Below, in pieces: positions 1 to 10,436 of a stretch of DNA of 64,000 nucleotides. Origin of the DNA: Acanthochlamys bracteata. Taxonomy: Eukaryota > Streptophyta > Magnoliopsida > Pandanales > Velloziaceae. Positions within the stretch are counted from its first letter, which is position 1, and each line of letters begins with the position of its first letter. The DNA is taken from assembly GCA_019914995.1 (NCBI GenBank), contig CM034127.1, forward strand, positions 9,486,001 to 9,550,000. Direction: 5' to 3'. The translations under genes were made by a program, and so were the position numbers. Below the pieces are notes generated by a model that was not told the origin of the DNA, did not search any database, and was given only the letters and a program-made list of their open reading frames with translations.

Positions 1-609
1 ATTACTGGAGATATTAAGAAAACTGGAGGGGCTTTCACCATCTTTTGATGAAGCCTTCGGACTTTGGCCCTGGCATTCTCCTTCTCGAATCCAATTCTGT
101 GAACTAACTCCCTTCCCCTTACAATCATTACCGCAAGATGGAGGCCTCAGGTCATGGAGAAAAAGCATCTGAGATGTATGTGACCTACTAGCGGATTGTT
201 CAGACAACTTTATGCTACCTGAGCCTGATCGAGTTAGCACTCGAGCTTTGACTTTGACAGGAAGTCGACTATTAACTTTCTCAGAATGATGATTAGAAGA
301 GTTGCTACTCCCATATGACCCACCTTCACCAAGAGTTGAAGGAGACGGCCCCGTCAAACGCTGCACAAGAGCCATGAATTCATTAGCTTCCACATGTATT
401 ATCTCGGGCGAGACCATATAGATTACAACTGGCTTTTTTGTATGCTTGGCTATTTTCTGGGAATGATTTTGGATCGTCAAAGGTGTAGTTAAGGGACCTT
501 GTAACCCAGCCTTCTGATGATAGGAGATGAAGGTATCAACTTTTGGAGAATGCATAGCATGAAGATAGCTATCTACAAGAACATTACTTGAACCCAGACA
601 AACAAACAT
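1..609 (-). CDS. VQ motif-containing protein, 5' part (truncated by window edge)
   Basis: The frame is open from an ATG at 609 to base 1 (203 codons) with no stop, so the C-terminus lies outside the window. The diagnostic VQ core (FxxxVQxLTG) is seen as EFMALVQRLTG, preceded by PVVIYMVSPEIIHVEA, the context found in the MKS1/VQ8/VQ20-like subgroup. Downstream is a Ser-rich, basic low-complexity region. VQ proteins are small plant nuclear (sometimes plastid) cofactors that bind WRKY transcription factors and are often MAP-kinase substrates in defence and development; this role is inferred from the family. The start is uncertain. An in-frame TAG lies three codons before the ATG at 609, but TTCTTGTAG just downstream is a good splice acceptor, so the true start could be the next Met at 555 or lie in an upstream exon. 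Confidence 0.85.
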   Translation of the reverse strand, partial: MFVCLGSSNVLVDSYLHAMHSPKVDTFISYHQKAGLQGPLTTPLTIQNHSQKIAKHTKKPVVIYMVSPEIIHVEANEFMALVQRLTGPSPSTLGEGGSYGSSNSSNHHSEKVNSRLPVKVKARVLTRSGSGSIKLSEQSASRSHTSQMLFLHDLRPPSCGNDCKGKGVSSQNWIREGECQGQSPKASSKDGESPSSFLNISSN

Positions 610-2713
610 TATATACTACTGCGTGGCCTATCTCTTTCAAAAATGAAAGTCAACCTTGACAAACAAGAGTTCCAAAAGTTCAAGGTTTGCAACGACAGAC
701 TAAACTGCAAGATCAAGTTTTGCACCACTCTCATACGTACGAAATGGAAAGTCAACGTTGAAGGGTTTAGTTAAAAAATAATAATAATAAAACACAAATC
801 AATAGAATAATGTCATACGAAGAGAGTGATTAAAACCTGCTTGAAGTAGTTGCCAAGTTGCAGTAAACATATATCATATTATGTCAGAGGCTGGCCACTT
901 TCATAGAAGTCAAAGGCCACATGGAGGATAAATTAGATGAATGGATCGCATCAGGCAGTTGCTAGTAGTTGAGCGATACTGATAACAGACAGTTGATGTA
1001 TAAAAAATTATAATTTATAACGAAAAGATATCTGAATTTAGGAAGTAAAAGAAGGAATAAAAAATTTACAACACCAAACAATGTCAAATCTCAATTCCCT
1101 CACCAAGCCTTATAAATAAATGAAATAATAGGAAACTATGAACTCCACCCAGAAACATGTAGACCTGAAAATGAATCATCATAAAAATCGTCGATTTTAT
1201 AGATCTACTGTTGAAAGAAAACACCAGTAAGTTTGCAAACAACAGTACCTAGCCAGAAGATGTTATTTTTGCATTGCTTTAGTTTAGGAGGAGCGAAGTC
1301 TATGAAGGTTAGAAGCTTAGATAGGTAACAGCTAAGAAGGGGCATGCTCTACTGCTGTTCAAATGGTTTGCATGTGCCAACAAACTGAATATCAACTCCA
1401 CCACTTAAGAAGTTGCTAAGGCTGTCAAAAAAAAAATTTTTTACATAAGTCCAGGGAGACCAAAAACTGCCTTTGCGCAAACTAGGTGGTAGTTGGAGAT
1501 GATAAAGAAGAGTTTCTTTGACAAGAGCAGATGACTATAATATTTAAAGCTTTGTTAATCAATATAAAAAAGATTATGCACTCTGATTTTATAAATAAAT
1601 ACACTATGAAAAACCATATACTGACAATGATCATAGTATAAGCGAAGCCAGGACTTGCAGATTAGAGAGCATGAGCTAACTGAGAACAACCAAAAAATTA
1701 GGAATACAGATGTATAATGACTTACTTTAAGTCACCATAGTCCAGACTAAATGTTGGAAACTTCTACCATGGACAAGGGTAGAAAAGATCTTTCCAATTA
1801 CAAAATACAAAGAATAGTAAAAATAAATTATTAAAATTAAGTTTTTAAAGTTATTTATAACTGTTTTTCTACTATTGCGCACGAACTTTCACTGCCTCTC
1901 TTTTCTTGTGTTTAAGAAATTTATAAAATTGTTTGATTAGATAAAAAAAATTTCAAAGTATAAGTCCGTGTAAACCAACACCTCTAACACCCTAGCTGCG
2001 TTATCTAGAGTTAAGGGTTAGAATTGTCTCTAAATAAAATTCTTATCAAAGTAACTGCTATTCTATCCAAAGTAAATCACCACTATGCACCATAACAAGA
2101 CCCCTAAATGTTTCTGAACAAATAAACACCTGACTTTGATATAGTTAATTGGTTTGGAGGAAAGATACATATCGCAATTCATGACAATGTACTCAACAAG
2201 TAACTCCTCAGTATTTCTGATGGCTATCACTCGTTATCCTTTTATATGCTAGTAAAACCATAGTACTTGTGTAGAAGTAAACTATGATTATATTTTATAC
2301 TGCTAATCATTATGTAGTCGATTTGCAAGAAAATAGTGGCCAAAACTGCCAAATATATAGTGGGTGACAGTAAGCAGAGGAACTTAAAGATGAGAGTTAT
2401 TTGTTGGGACATGATGAAGTTTGGATACCCCCTTAAGAAAATACTTAACTGAAATTCTAGTCTCACTTAGTAAAAGATGATAAATAGTGGAGAAGTCGCT
2501 CCACCAAGTGCGAGCAAAGAGAAACACTTGCTGTTACCATATTGTTTTAATAGTCCACCACCATAGAAATGTTCGACCGAAACAAAGTACTAAGAGAAAA
2601 GAAAATACTGCTACCATCATCCATAAAACATGTAAATATTTAGAAATGACTAGTTGATAGGATTCGCTGTATGCAAACTTATGCACTTACTAAATCAGAG
2701 TTCGCTAGCTTAC

Positions 2714-2774
2714 ATTGGATTGATGAGAACTGAAGGTTTCTGATGGAGCACATTTCCCCAGAGAATCCATCAAG
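2714..2774 (-). other. exon-like segment upstream of the VQ gene
   Basis: On the minus strand this 61-base, GC-balanced segment is bordered by TTTTGTAG (acceptor) and GTAAGC (donor). It contains an ATG followed by an open frame to the donor. A second, weaker candidate lies at 3037-3117 (donor GTATGA, acceptor AAG). These fit leader exons of a transcript that starts near 4.74 kb and ends in the VQ gene, but joining this exon directly to the VQ acceptor does not keep frame, so coding use is not supported. The rest of 610-4760 is intron-like AT-rich sequence plus one MITE. Confidence 0.35.
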
Positions 2775-3565
2775 CTACAAAACATCAGGGTACGAAAGTT
2801 TTTAAAGGTCGTCATATTAATTATTTGGATGAGCCAATCAACAACCAGAGGAAATGGTTTGCTGCTACAAATAAAATAGAAATGACTGTCACAAACAATA
2901 GAATTACGACGTTTTCTGTTATTTGGAGTAGATGCACAAATAGAAGTTCAGGAGCCATAATGGAATTGGATGCCCTAGTACAATCGACCATTCAAACTCT
3001 TGATTTGACAGTGTCAAATTAGCTTAAGAGTCATACCTGTAGTGCTGATAGATTCAATAGTACCAGGATGCTCCTCATTCAATGAATTCAGACAGAAGAT
3101 GCGATCAGACCTTCAACCTTCAAGACAGAAAACAAGGAGACAGTCATTTTATTGACTAAGAAAATAATCAGAAAAAGAAGCTATATGTGAAAATGAGTGA
3201 AACAATAAGACGACGATGCACAAGGGTAAAATAAGTTAATAAGCAAACATAAGTGCAATACAGTCTTCAAATAAGCAAACAACTCTTGGATATGAAAGCC
3301 CACTCAGCCACAGCAGTAAACTGAATTGCAACCCAGTTACAGAAACTTTAACTAGAAAAAGGAGAACTTAAAACATGATGCAAGTGTTCCCGGACAGCTT
3401 TCTTGACAGGTTTGTCTATGCAAACCAGTTACAGTCTACAAGACAAATCATACACCGTGACCATTAGGTTTTAACAGCCAAATGCAGTGTCTGAGCCGTA
3501 GGGCGTCAAACCTTCTATAGCCCAAGTCACTAACTACAAACTCAAGCAGACAGGCATGCACCTAA

Positions 3566-4298
3566 GGGTATGTTTGGATACATAGTAGAGAAATAAGAGT
3601 AAGAGGATAGATTGAAAAAATGATAAGAGAACGGATAAGAAAGGATAATTATTTAACTTTACAATGTTTAGATATACAGTAAGGGGAACAAACTAACTAT
3701 TTTTGGATAGATAGATAAATGAACAAAGTAACGAAAATAAATTTTTATAAAAGACTCAAAAATGCTCATTTTATTTATATTAATCTAACTTTTATTAATA
3801 TAAGTTTAAACCAATTTAATTAATATAAGTTAAATTAATTTTATTAATATAACTTTTAAATTAAATTTTTTATATTGATTTAATTTTTTTATTAATGTTT
3901 GATATAATTTAACAAATTAAATAAAATTTTAAATTAAGAAATTTGATCATATAATTTTATTATTTTCTCTACCAACTAAAATTAATTAAACTTAAATAAA
4001 TATATAAATTATAAATTATTATAATTAAAAATAATATATATTAATTAAATAAATATTCAAAATAATTAAAAAAATTAAAAGATAAAAGGATAAAAAGAAA
4101 AGCAAATTTGTTTTTCTCTTTGTCACTAGGTATACCCACCAATTTGATGGATACACATTTCACCATAAAATACGGTGAGAAAAGAGAAACAATTCTTTTT
4201 CTCTTCTATTAATGAAACAAAAACAAATATAATTAACATGTTGAAATATTTCACCATCACCGACATTTATCATCAATAATCACAATCCAAACATACCC
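3566..4298. mobile_element. Tourist/PIF-Harbinger-like MITE, family A, with TAA duplication
   Basis: The 733-bp element has perfect terminal inverted repeats (GGGTATGTTTGGAT at the left, its complement at 4285-4298). TAA flanks both sides (3563-3565 and 4299-4301). The interior is AT-rich with no transposase. TIR sequence and 3-bp TAA duplication are those of non-autonomous Tourist-like elements. It lies between the candidate leader exons of the VQ gene. Confidence 0.88.
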
Positions 4299-4494
4299 TA
4301 AGTGAACAAAGGCGCTGGTACAAAAAAAAAATCATATACATGCAATTCATATACGGTAAAATGGTATTTGCTTAACTAATGATACAGAAACATGAAATTA
4401 AACAATTATCTTACCAAAACTCTAAAAAGAATCCATCTTAAAGCTGAAAATAAATAATCAGTAAGACCTTGACAATAAGAACGCTCAAGCTTAC

Positions 4495-4767
4495 TTAAAG
4501 ATGGCCGTGATTGCTTCTTTGCAGCACAATCTACTCTGTTTTATATAGGCGATGTGAGTATGCCTGTCATAGTAAAAACCCACAACAAAGAACCGAACAG
4601 AAGTAAGAGAATCGATTTCAACCGTTCAAACTGATGGAAGAAGTTTCAGATTGATATCGAGAACAATGGAGCACGGTGGTCAATCGCTGCTTTCATTGGT
4701 TGCTTGTAAACATGCGGAGCTCCGGAGGTAACCCCGCCGTCGCTCGCAGGACACTGTTCCATTTATA
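4495..4767 (-). promoter_or_regulatory. candidate promoter and first leader exon
   Basis: On the minus strand a TATAAAT box lies at 4767-4761. It is followed by GC-richer sequence with no long open frame and ends in a clean donor (TTTAA|GTAAGC, donor G at 4494). This looks like a TATA promoter plus a 5'-untranslated exon. The next gene in that direction is the VQ gene, so it probably serves that gene across long leader introns. A separate non-coding transcript is the alternative. Confidence 0.4.
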
Positions 4768-5691
4768 CAATAGTTTCCAAAACAAAATAGCATTGATTGC
4801 TTTATTTTTCCTTCCTTTCGTATTCGTTTAATAAGTGCGCCTTCACATCATGACACTGTTTAACTGTCTATCAATTGGGAGTTAATAAAACCGAGGACAT
4901 ACAAATTCACGTGAAATTCCAAACTTATCAAAGGCCTAACTACTGAGGCCTAACAAAATTTCTCGATGGAGAAAAAAATTTTACTAAAAATACAATAAGC
5001 CCGCGAAATAGAAAGAGGGAATTTACACCTTGTTCATAATCATCATCTATAAACGGGATTGAAGGTATTGTATATTCATTAAGATATATACATAAGGTGT
5101 ACAGTTATGATTTTCCAAGTTCGTATTTCAAGTTGAATAAAACTTTGTACGGTCTTGTATGGGACATGAGTGAGACGAGATGTTGTATAGTATTGTTGTT
5201 TCAAATTTTCCTGTTAGGGCGCTGAATAAATACAACTACGACCATTGTAATAACTACTTACCAATTCATATGGCAGATGATAACTGTTACCATGAAGAGC
5301 ATGACCCCCTTCAATGTTACCTGTCAATAGTATATCTCAAAGAATAACTTAATTCCATAAATTCAAATCAACGGAAATCAAGTTAATCAAGAAAGATGTA
5401 TTTTAAGCAGCAAAAGTGGCAACAAGTTCCAAACAATGGAGTCAAACAACAGGTGCAAACAATATTTCTTAATAAATTCTTCGTGTGTGTAACAAATGTA
5501 AGAAGACATCTTCTTCTGTTAGAGACCTGATAACTAAGGCTATTATCTTACAAATACAAGAAAAAATATCTTCTCGGTTGATAATGATATAATCATCACA
5601 AGCTAACCCAAGGAGAGATCCCCAGGGCCCAGGGGTAACCATTTGTCTGCTAATCCTCATAAAACCAATTAATAGCGATCTCTCAATCATA

Positions 5692-8600
5692 TCATTTAGC
5701 CGCTTGCTCAACCACGGGAACTTTGTTCCATCTTTCCTCCAGGCTGTTGTTCTGCAACGGAGGCAAAGAGAAAACACTGACGGTGGAACTCCCGCTTCGT
5801 ATCTCCTTTAACACTCTCAGTGCAGACAGGGTGCTCTTCATGTAGAGACTTTCCATGTACTCTATCTCCTCTAGTTCTGGGACCTCTCCTTTTGCCAATG
5901 AGGAACCAGGTTTCGATCCTTTATGCTGCTCATTGCCTTCTTCACCACTGTTCTCGACCAATGTAGATGGTTCGCTCTTAGGGAAGAGGTAGTCGAGCAT
6001 GGCTTCACACTCCTTCACAAGCTTGTAGAGCAAATCAGTGGTGAAGAATGGCTGCTGCAAGACCTTCTGGATAAAGGGAAGCCGGATGAGAGCTCCAGTT
6101 CTTTTATCATACTTCTTCAGTATTTTGACCAAACCTGTTGTCATTAATCAAGAGATAAATTAGATATGGTCACTCTGGAATATTAATACTCTGGAGAGCT
6201 GACATTCTTGCCATGCAAATATTAAACGCCTTTGTAGCAGCTAGTTAGACTTTGATTGCAAGAAGGAAAATGAGAAAATGATACTCGACCACTCAATAGA
6301 GCTTATTTATTATTTTTTCATACCAGGATTGCTTATGCCTTTACGTTGGACATACTCAAAATAATAAAGAAGAAAAAAGAATGACGAGGGAAACAAAAAA
6401 TGCTGTGCCCATTTTCAAAGGCCGACAAAATAATACTGGAGCACTCAATGGGGCTTATTTTTTATGAAACTTCTCATAATCAGGATTGCTTATGCCTTTA
6501 GGTTGGACATACTCAAAAAATAATAAAGAGAAATAAAGAATGACGAGGGAAAAAAAATAAAGCTGTGATCGTTTTCAAAGGTCAAACCATTCATGTTATA
6601 TACTTCTGAATAAACAACGTAAAACTTCTGCAAAGAATGCAAAGAAAAACACCATCCACGTGATCAAAATTACAATGACAGATGGTAGTCAATAAGATTT
6701 TACTGGGCCAAACCAAAGGAACTGAGTCGCCACAGACCAGCATGTACGGCTTAAATTCATACGGACACGTAAATGCAGCTTTAATTAATAACATCTTTCA
6801 TCAAGGTTTTTACATAAAGCATATTCCTCTCACGCTTTGTAAGTTGGTTTATGGTTAGCAGTCTTCTACTATTTCAATGCCTCTGTTAAGAATTAACTTG
6901 TGACTTACAAGCTGTGCTGTATATATTATAGTTATCCTGACCAGAAATAAAATCCTGTGGAACGAAGATCGACTTAATTATAACTCTATAAAAATTTCCC
7001 CTTTTGTAATTGATGAGATTCTACAGTCCAACTAATAAAGCATTGTATAAAATTAAAACTTATTTCCGTGCTACATATCACATATACAAGCATATTTATT
7101 TCTATGATTTGCATATAATCACTTCAAACTACGAAGACCACTCACCATCAACATAACTTTTCACTTAAGCAAGATACCCTAGAGACTATTATCTACTCTC
7201 TTGACAATCTGCATAATACCAGTCTATCTATTAGACTACTTACGGTATGACAAAACTTTCAACAGATAAGCTCTCCATCAGCGTAAACCATGTCAAAATT
7301 TCAGAACGGGAAATAGCCCCTATGAACAGGCACTCCATATGCTACACAACTTCCCTGGTTACTTGGTTTCAGTTAGGGGTGAAAATGGACTTCCCAAATC
7401 TGAGTCCCGACACAACCTACAACATCGAGCCATACTCGTGCCCCAAAGTCAGTTGCAGCTCAGGACAGGTTATGTTGGCCCGAACATTGGGTGTTTTCTT
7501 TATGAAACTCAGGCTGGCCCTAATTTGACTGAATTGAAAATACCATTTAATATTTTTTTGTGAATCATAAGTAAAAGTTAATATTTAGTGTAAGATTTTA
7601 AGTTTGGAAGCTTTTACAGAAGAAAGTTTGGATTCAACATTTATTGTTTAAACATAAAAGATGAATTTGAAATCTTAGCGAATTCAGGACAGCAGAGAAA
7701 AGCCCAAAAATGTCACAAAGGTTGGGTCGGGGCTCTTATTGCAATTATGGGTGAAGTCTACTCGGCATATCTTGCACTAAGTTTTTGGTCAGATCGGCGT
7801 GCGCCAAAAATATTTTCAACCCATTTACAGCCCTACTTCCAACAGATCCATCATCTATCTGGTAGCATATAAAACTTAAACCAAACTTCTTCATTTCAGC
7901 AGCACATTGCCAAATCTTAAATCTACTTCACCTAATAATTCTCCATTCAACGAGATGGACAATCCTGCAGTAGTTCTGACGGCCCACCAGCTCTCTAGTA
8001 GCAGTAACCGTAACTCGCCTGGATTTCATGGAATCAGCTCTTCTTGAAAGGCACCAGTGACCAGGATGTCTGACTAAATTGATATATGCAAAATCAAGAT
8101 ACGTGTCAAATGGTCTAGCAACTATAGCCAACAATGCACTAACTTAAACATTAAATTTTGATATTAACAACAAACCATTCTCCATCCACCATAAGACATG
8201 GAAAAAAATATGGATTTACTGCAGCTGCCTCGTAGATCTTAAAAAATTTAATACGATATGATACTTGGTTACTATATGATCGAAAATGCAATAGTACTAA
8301 TAACCATCAATTGAGGTAAAATATAGATGCAATAGAGACCATTATACTCAACATGGGCATATTCAACATAAAAGTCAGCATGCATCAAGTATATAATTAG
8401 CTACCAACACTAACGAATATTTGTTTATTGCCTGCTAAGAGCTCAGTCAAGTACATGAGTTCACTAGCATAATTACCTAACTAAAACAAAATATAGCCAA
8501 TTTATTTACGACAAAAAAGAAACAATAAAACTGACACTGAGATGTAATCCAAATAGAACCAATACAATCCAACCAAGCATGCAAACGGAAATTGTACAAG

Positions 8601-9749
8601 TATCAACAATTAGCATGGGAAGATAGCAGAGACTAACTCACCCGTGTAGTTTAGCGCACTGTAGTTCTCCAAGAGAACCATCTCGCCATGGAAATCCACA
8701 ATCTCTTTCCGTACCTTCATCAGCTCATCCTTGTTGGACTGCTTGTTAGCAACCCGAGTCACTCTATCCTGCAGCTCCTGCAACACAAACGCATACAACG
8801 ACTCAGTCAATCAAGAAGCTCAATTCATCGGTGACGTCAGCACAAAAAATTAGTAACTCATAACCTCAACATGTGCTGCAACTCAAAAGCTACAAACAGT
8901 GCAAGCCAAAAGGGAATTTCATTTATTAAGTTTCCCGAATCGGTCAAATTCTAAGTTTCGGAAAAAAATTTCGCACTAAACTGTACAAGGAAGACCGAAA
9001 GCTACTGTTAATCCAACGGATAATGAAAAATAATGCATCGTACTAAGTGACGTTTTCATTCTTTACTCTGGTCGAATATGCGGGATCTAATTCTAGAAGC
9101 TAAGACCGAGTGCCAAAATTTTCAAAATCAAATCACGTTCATGCCGATTATCACTATGAAACAGGAAGGATACATAAGTTTCTCAAACCCAGGGTAAAAG
9201 AAGAACTGGTTAACGATTTAGTAATTTGTCGTTCAGAGTTCATATGCAAAATCAATTTTTCGTAATTAAACATTTTATCATGTCAGTGGGGGGAAAAGAA
9301 ATCAAAACTTAACGATTTTCGTAGTCAATTGAGAGAATAACAAGATCTCTATCAAAAATCAACTCAGCGTGATTAAACGTTTGAAGCACTCAATAAAATT
9401 TCAAACAAAAACACATCTAGAAACGAAAGAAACAGGGGTATACCTTGAGCCGAATAATGTACTCTTCTTCCTTCTCAACAAAGAACCAATTAAACTTCTC
9501 GAGCTCTGCTTCAAGCAGCTGAAGAAACTGCCCTTCCTCTTTACTCATCCCTACAACAACTGCCGTCTCTCCACCACCACCCCCATCGGCCTCTCCGCCG
9601 TTATCAACCTTCGATCTCTTAGCCGGTCTCTCTCCACCAGCACCAATAAGCTTCAACCTCTTCTTTAAATCCTTGTACGAGAGAAACTTATCCCTCCATT
9701 CCGGCAATGTTTCTTCGATCTGGTTACTCAAACTCTTCCCAAACTTCAT
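5692..9749 (-). CDS. SPX domain-containing protein (SPX1/SPX2-like), phosphate sensor
   Basis: Three exons on the minus strand: 9749-9444, 8777-8642 and 6134-5692, all with GT-AG borders, giving 294 aa. The stand-alone SPX domain fills the first ~165 residues: MKFGKSLSN start, YKDLKKRLK (Tyr25, Lys29) and [17 protein letters not shown] with Lys151, Lys154, Lys155 and Lys158, the conserved basic pocket that binds inositol pyrophosphates. No EXS, MFS or RING domain follows, only an acidic, Ser-rich tail, so this is the class 1 SPX type. Such nuclear/cytosolic proteins bind PHR1-type MYB factors when phosphate is sufficient and block starvation genes. Length fits the family (about 250-300 aa). 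Intron 2 is long (2.5 kb) and holds a tandem duplication. P1BS boxes upstream point to feedback control by PHR1. Confidence 0.95.
6281..6584. repeat. two-copy tandem duplication, unit about 152 bp, in SPX intron 2
   Basis: Copy 1 (about 6281-6432) and copy 2 (about 6433-6584) share long matching blocks such as AGGATTGCTTATGCCTTTA, TTGGACATACTCAAAA and GAATGACGAGGGAAA in the same order. Small indels and substitutions separate them, so it is an old local duplication. No coding content. Confidence 0.85.
6585..8641. other. remaining part of SPX intron 2, no recognised gene
   Basis: Non-coding by position. About 7300-7800 is more GC-rich than the surrounding intron and may hold an old insertion, but I found no terminal repeats or recognisable protein. 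Short open frames here are not supported. Confidence 0.5.
9074..9081. promoter_or_regulatory. P1BS-type motif in SPX intron 1
   Basis: GAATATGC matches the palindromic PHR1 binding consensus GNATATNC. It lies about 370 bases inside the first intron of the SPX gene. A single site could be chance in AT-rich DNA. Confidence 0.4.
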
Positions 9750-9925
9750 CGATTCTAAACAACAATAACGCTAATCGATTGAACAACAAGAAGAAATAAT
9801 TGAAATTAGCAGGTGAATAAGAAGACGAAGAATGGAGAACGAGGGAGAGGAGGGGAAGGAACGGGTAATGCAATTGGGGTATAAATAATGAAGAAGGTGA
9901 GAAGGGTGGGAAGGAGACGGCGATA

Positions 9926-9957
9926 GAATATGCGGAGGTCAGGAAGTTGGAATATTC
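9926..9957. promoter_or_regulatory. paired P1BS (PHR1-binding) boxes upstream of SPX
   Basis: GAATATGC (9926-9933) and GAATATTC (9950-9957) both match GNATATNC. Their centres are 24 bp apart, about 180-210 bp upstream of the SPX start codon. PHR-type MYB factors bind this box in phosphate-starvation genes, SPX genes being classic targets. Two boxes at this position strongly suggest starvation induction. A CT dinucleotide run lies just upstream at about 9992-10010. Confidence 0.75.
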
Positions 9958-10195
9958 GGAAACTCCACAAAAGGATATCTCCAGTTTTTATTCCTCTCTC
10001 TCTCTCTCTTATACCTCGCTTTCCTTCAATACTTGTCAAATTGCGGAAGAAACACTATGATTTTGTTATTTTCATAAATGGACGATTGAAAGTGTGTTTT
10101 TTTTTAATTAAAACCATGTTAATGAGTACAGGCAATGAAGATACTTCATATCCAAGATGGTTTCAAATGGGCACAATTCTAATACTTAGGTGGGT

Positions 10196-10436
10196 TTTGG
10201 GATTACGTTTTCCCAAACAGAGAAAACGTTTTTTTTATTCTTCATTTTATATTTTTTAATATATATTTTATAAATATTTAAAAATTTTATTTAAAAATTT
10301 AAAATATATAAAAAAATTTTATATAATAATATTTTTTTATTATATATATTTTTTATTTTTTTAATAAAAAAATAAAAATATCTTTTATTACAGAAAAATT
10401 TTATTTTGTAAAAATTTTCAAACACTTTCTTATATT
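10196..10436. repeat. AT-rich MITE-like repeat, family D
   Basis: The block has a recurrent signature: a GTTT-rich end, TTTTTAATATATATTTTATAAATATTT, a TTTAAAAATTT stretch, AAAAAATTTTATATAATAA, and an end with TTTTCAAACACTTTC. The same order of blocks recurs at many places in this window. Target duplications are not clear. It lies just upstream of the SPX promoter. Confidence 0.55.

Noticed and set aside
7247-7563. Overlapping frames of 93 and 74 codons in SPX intron 2
   Set aside because: No family features; inside an intron, possibly an old insertion without recognisable ends.
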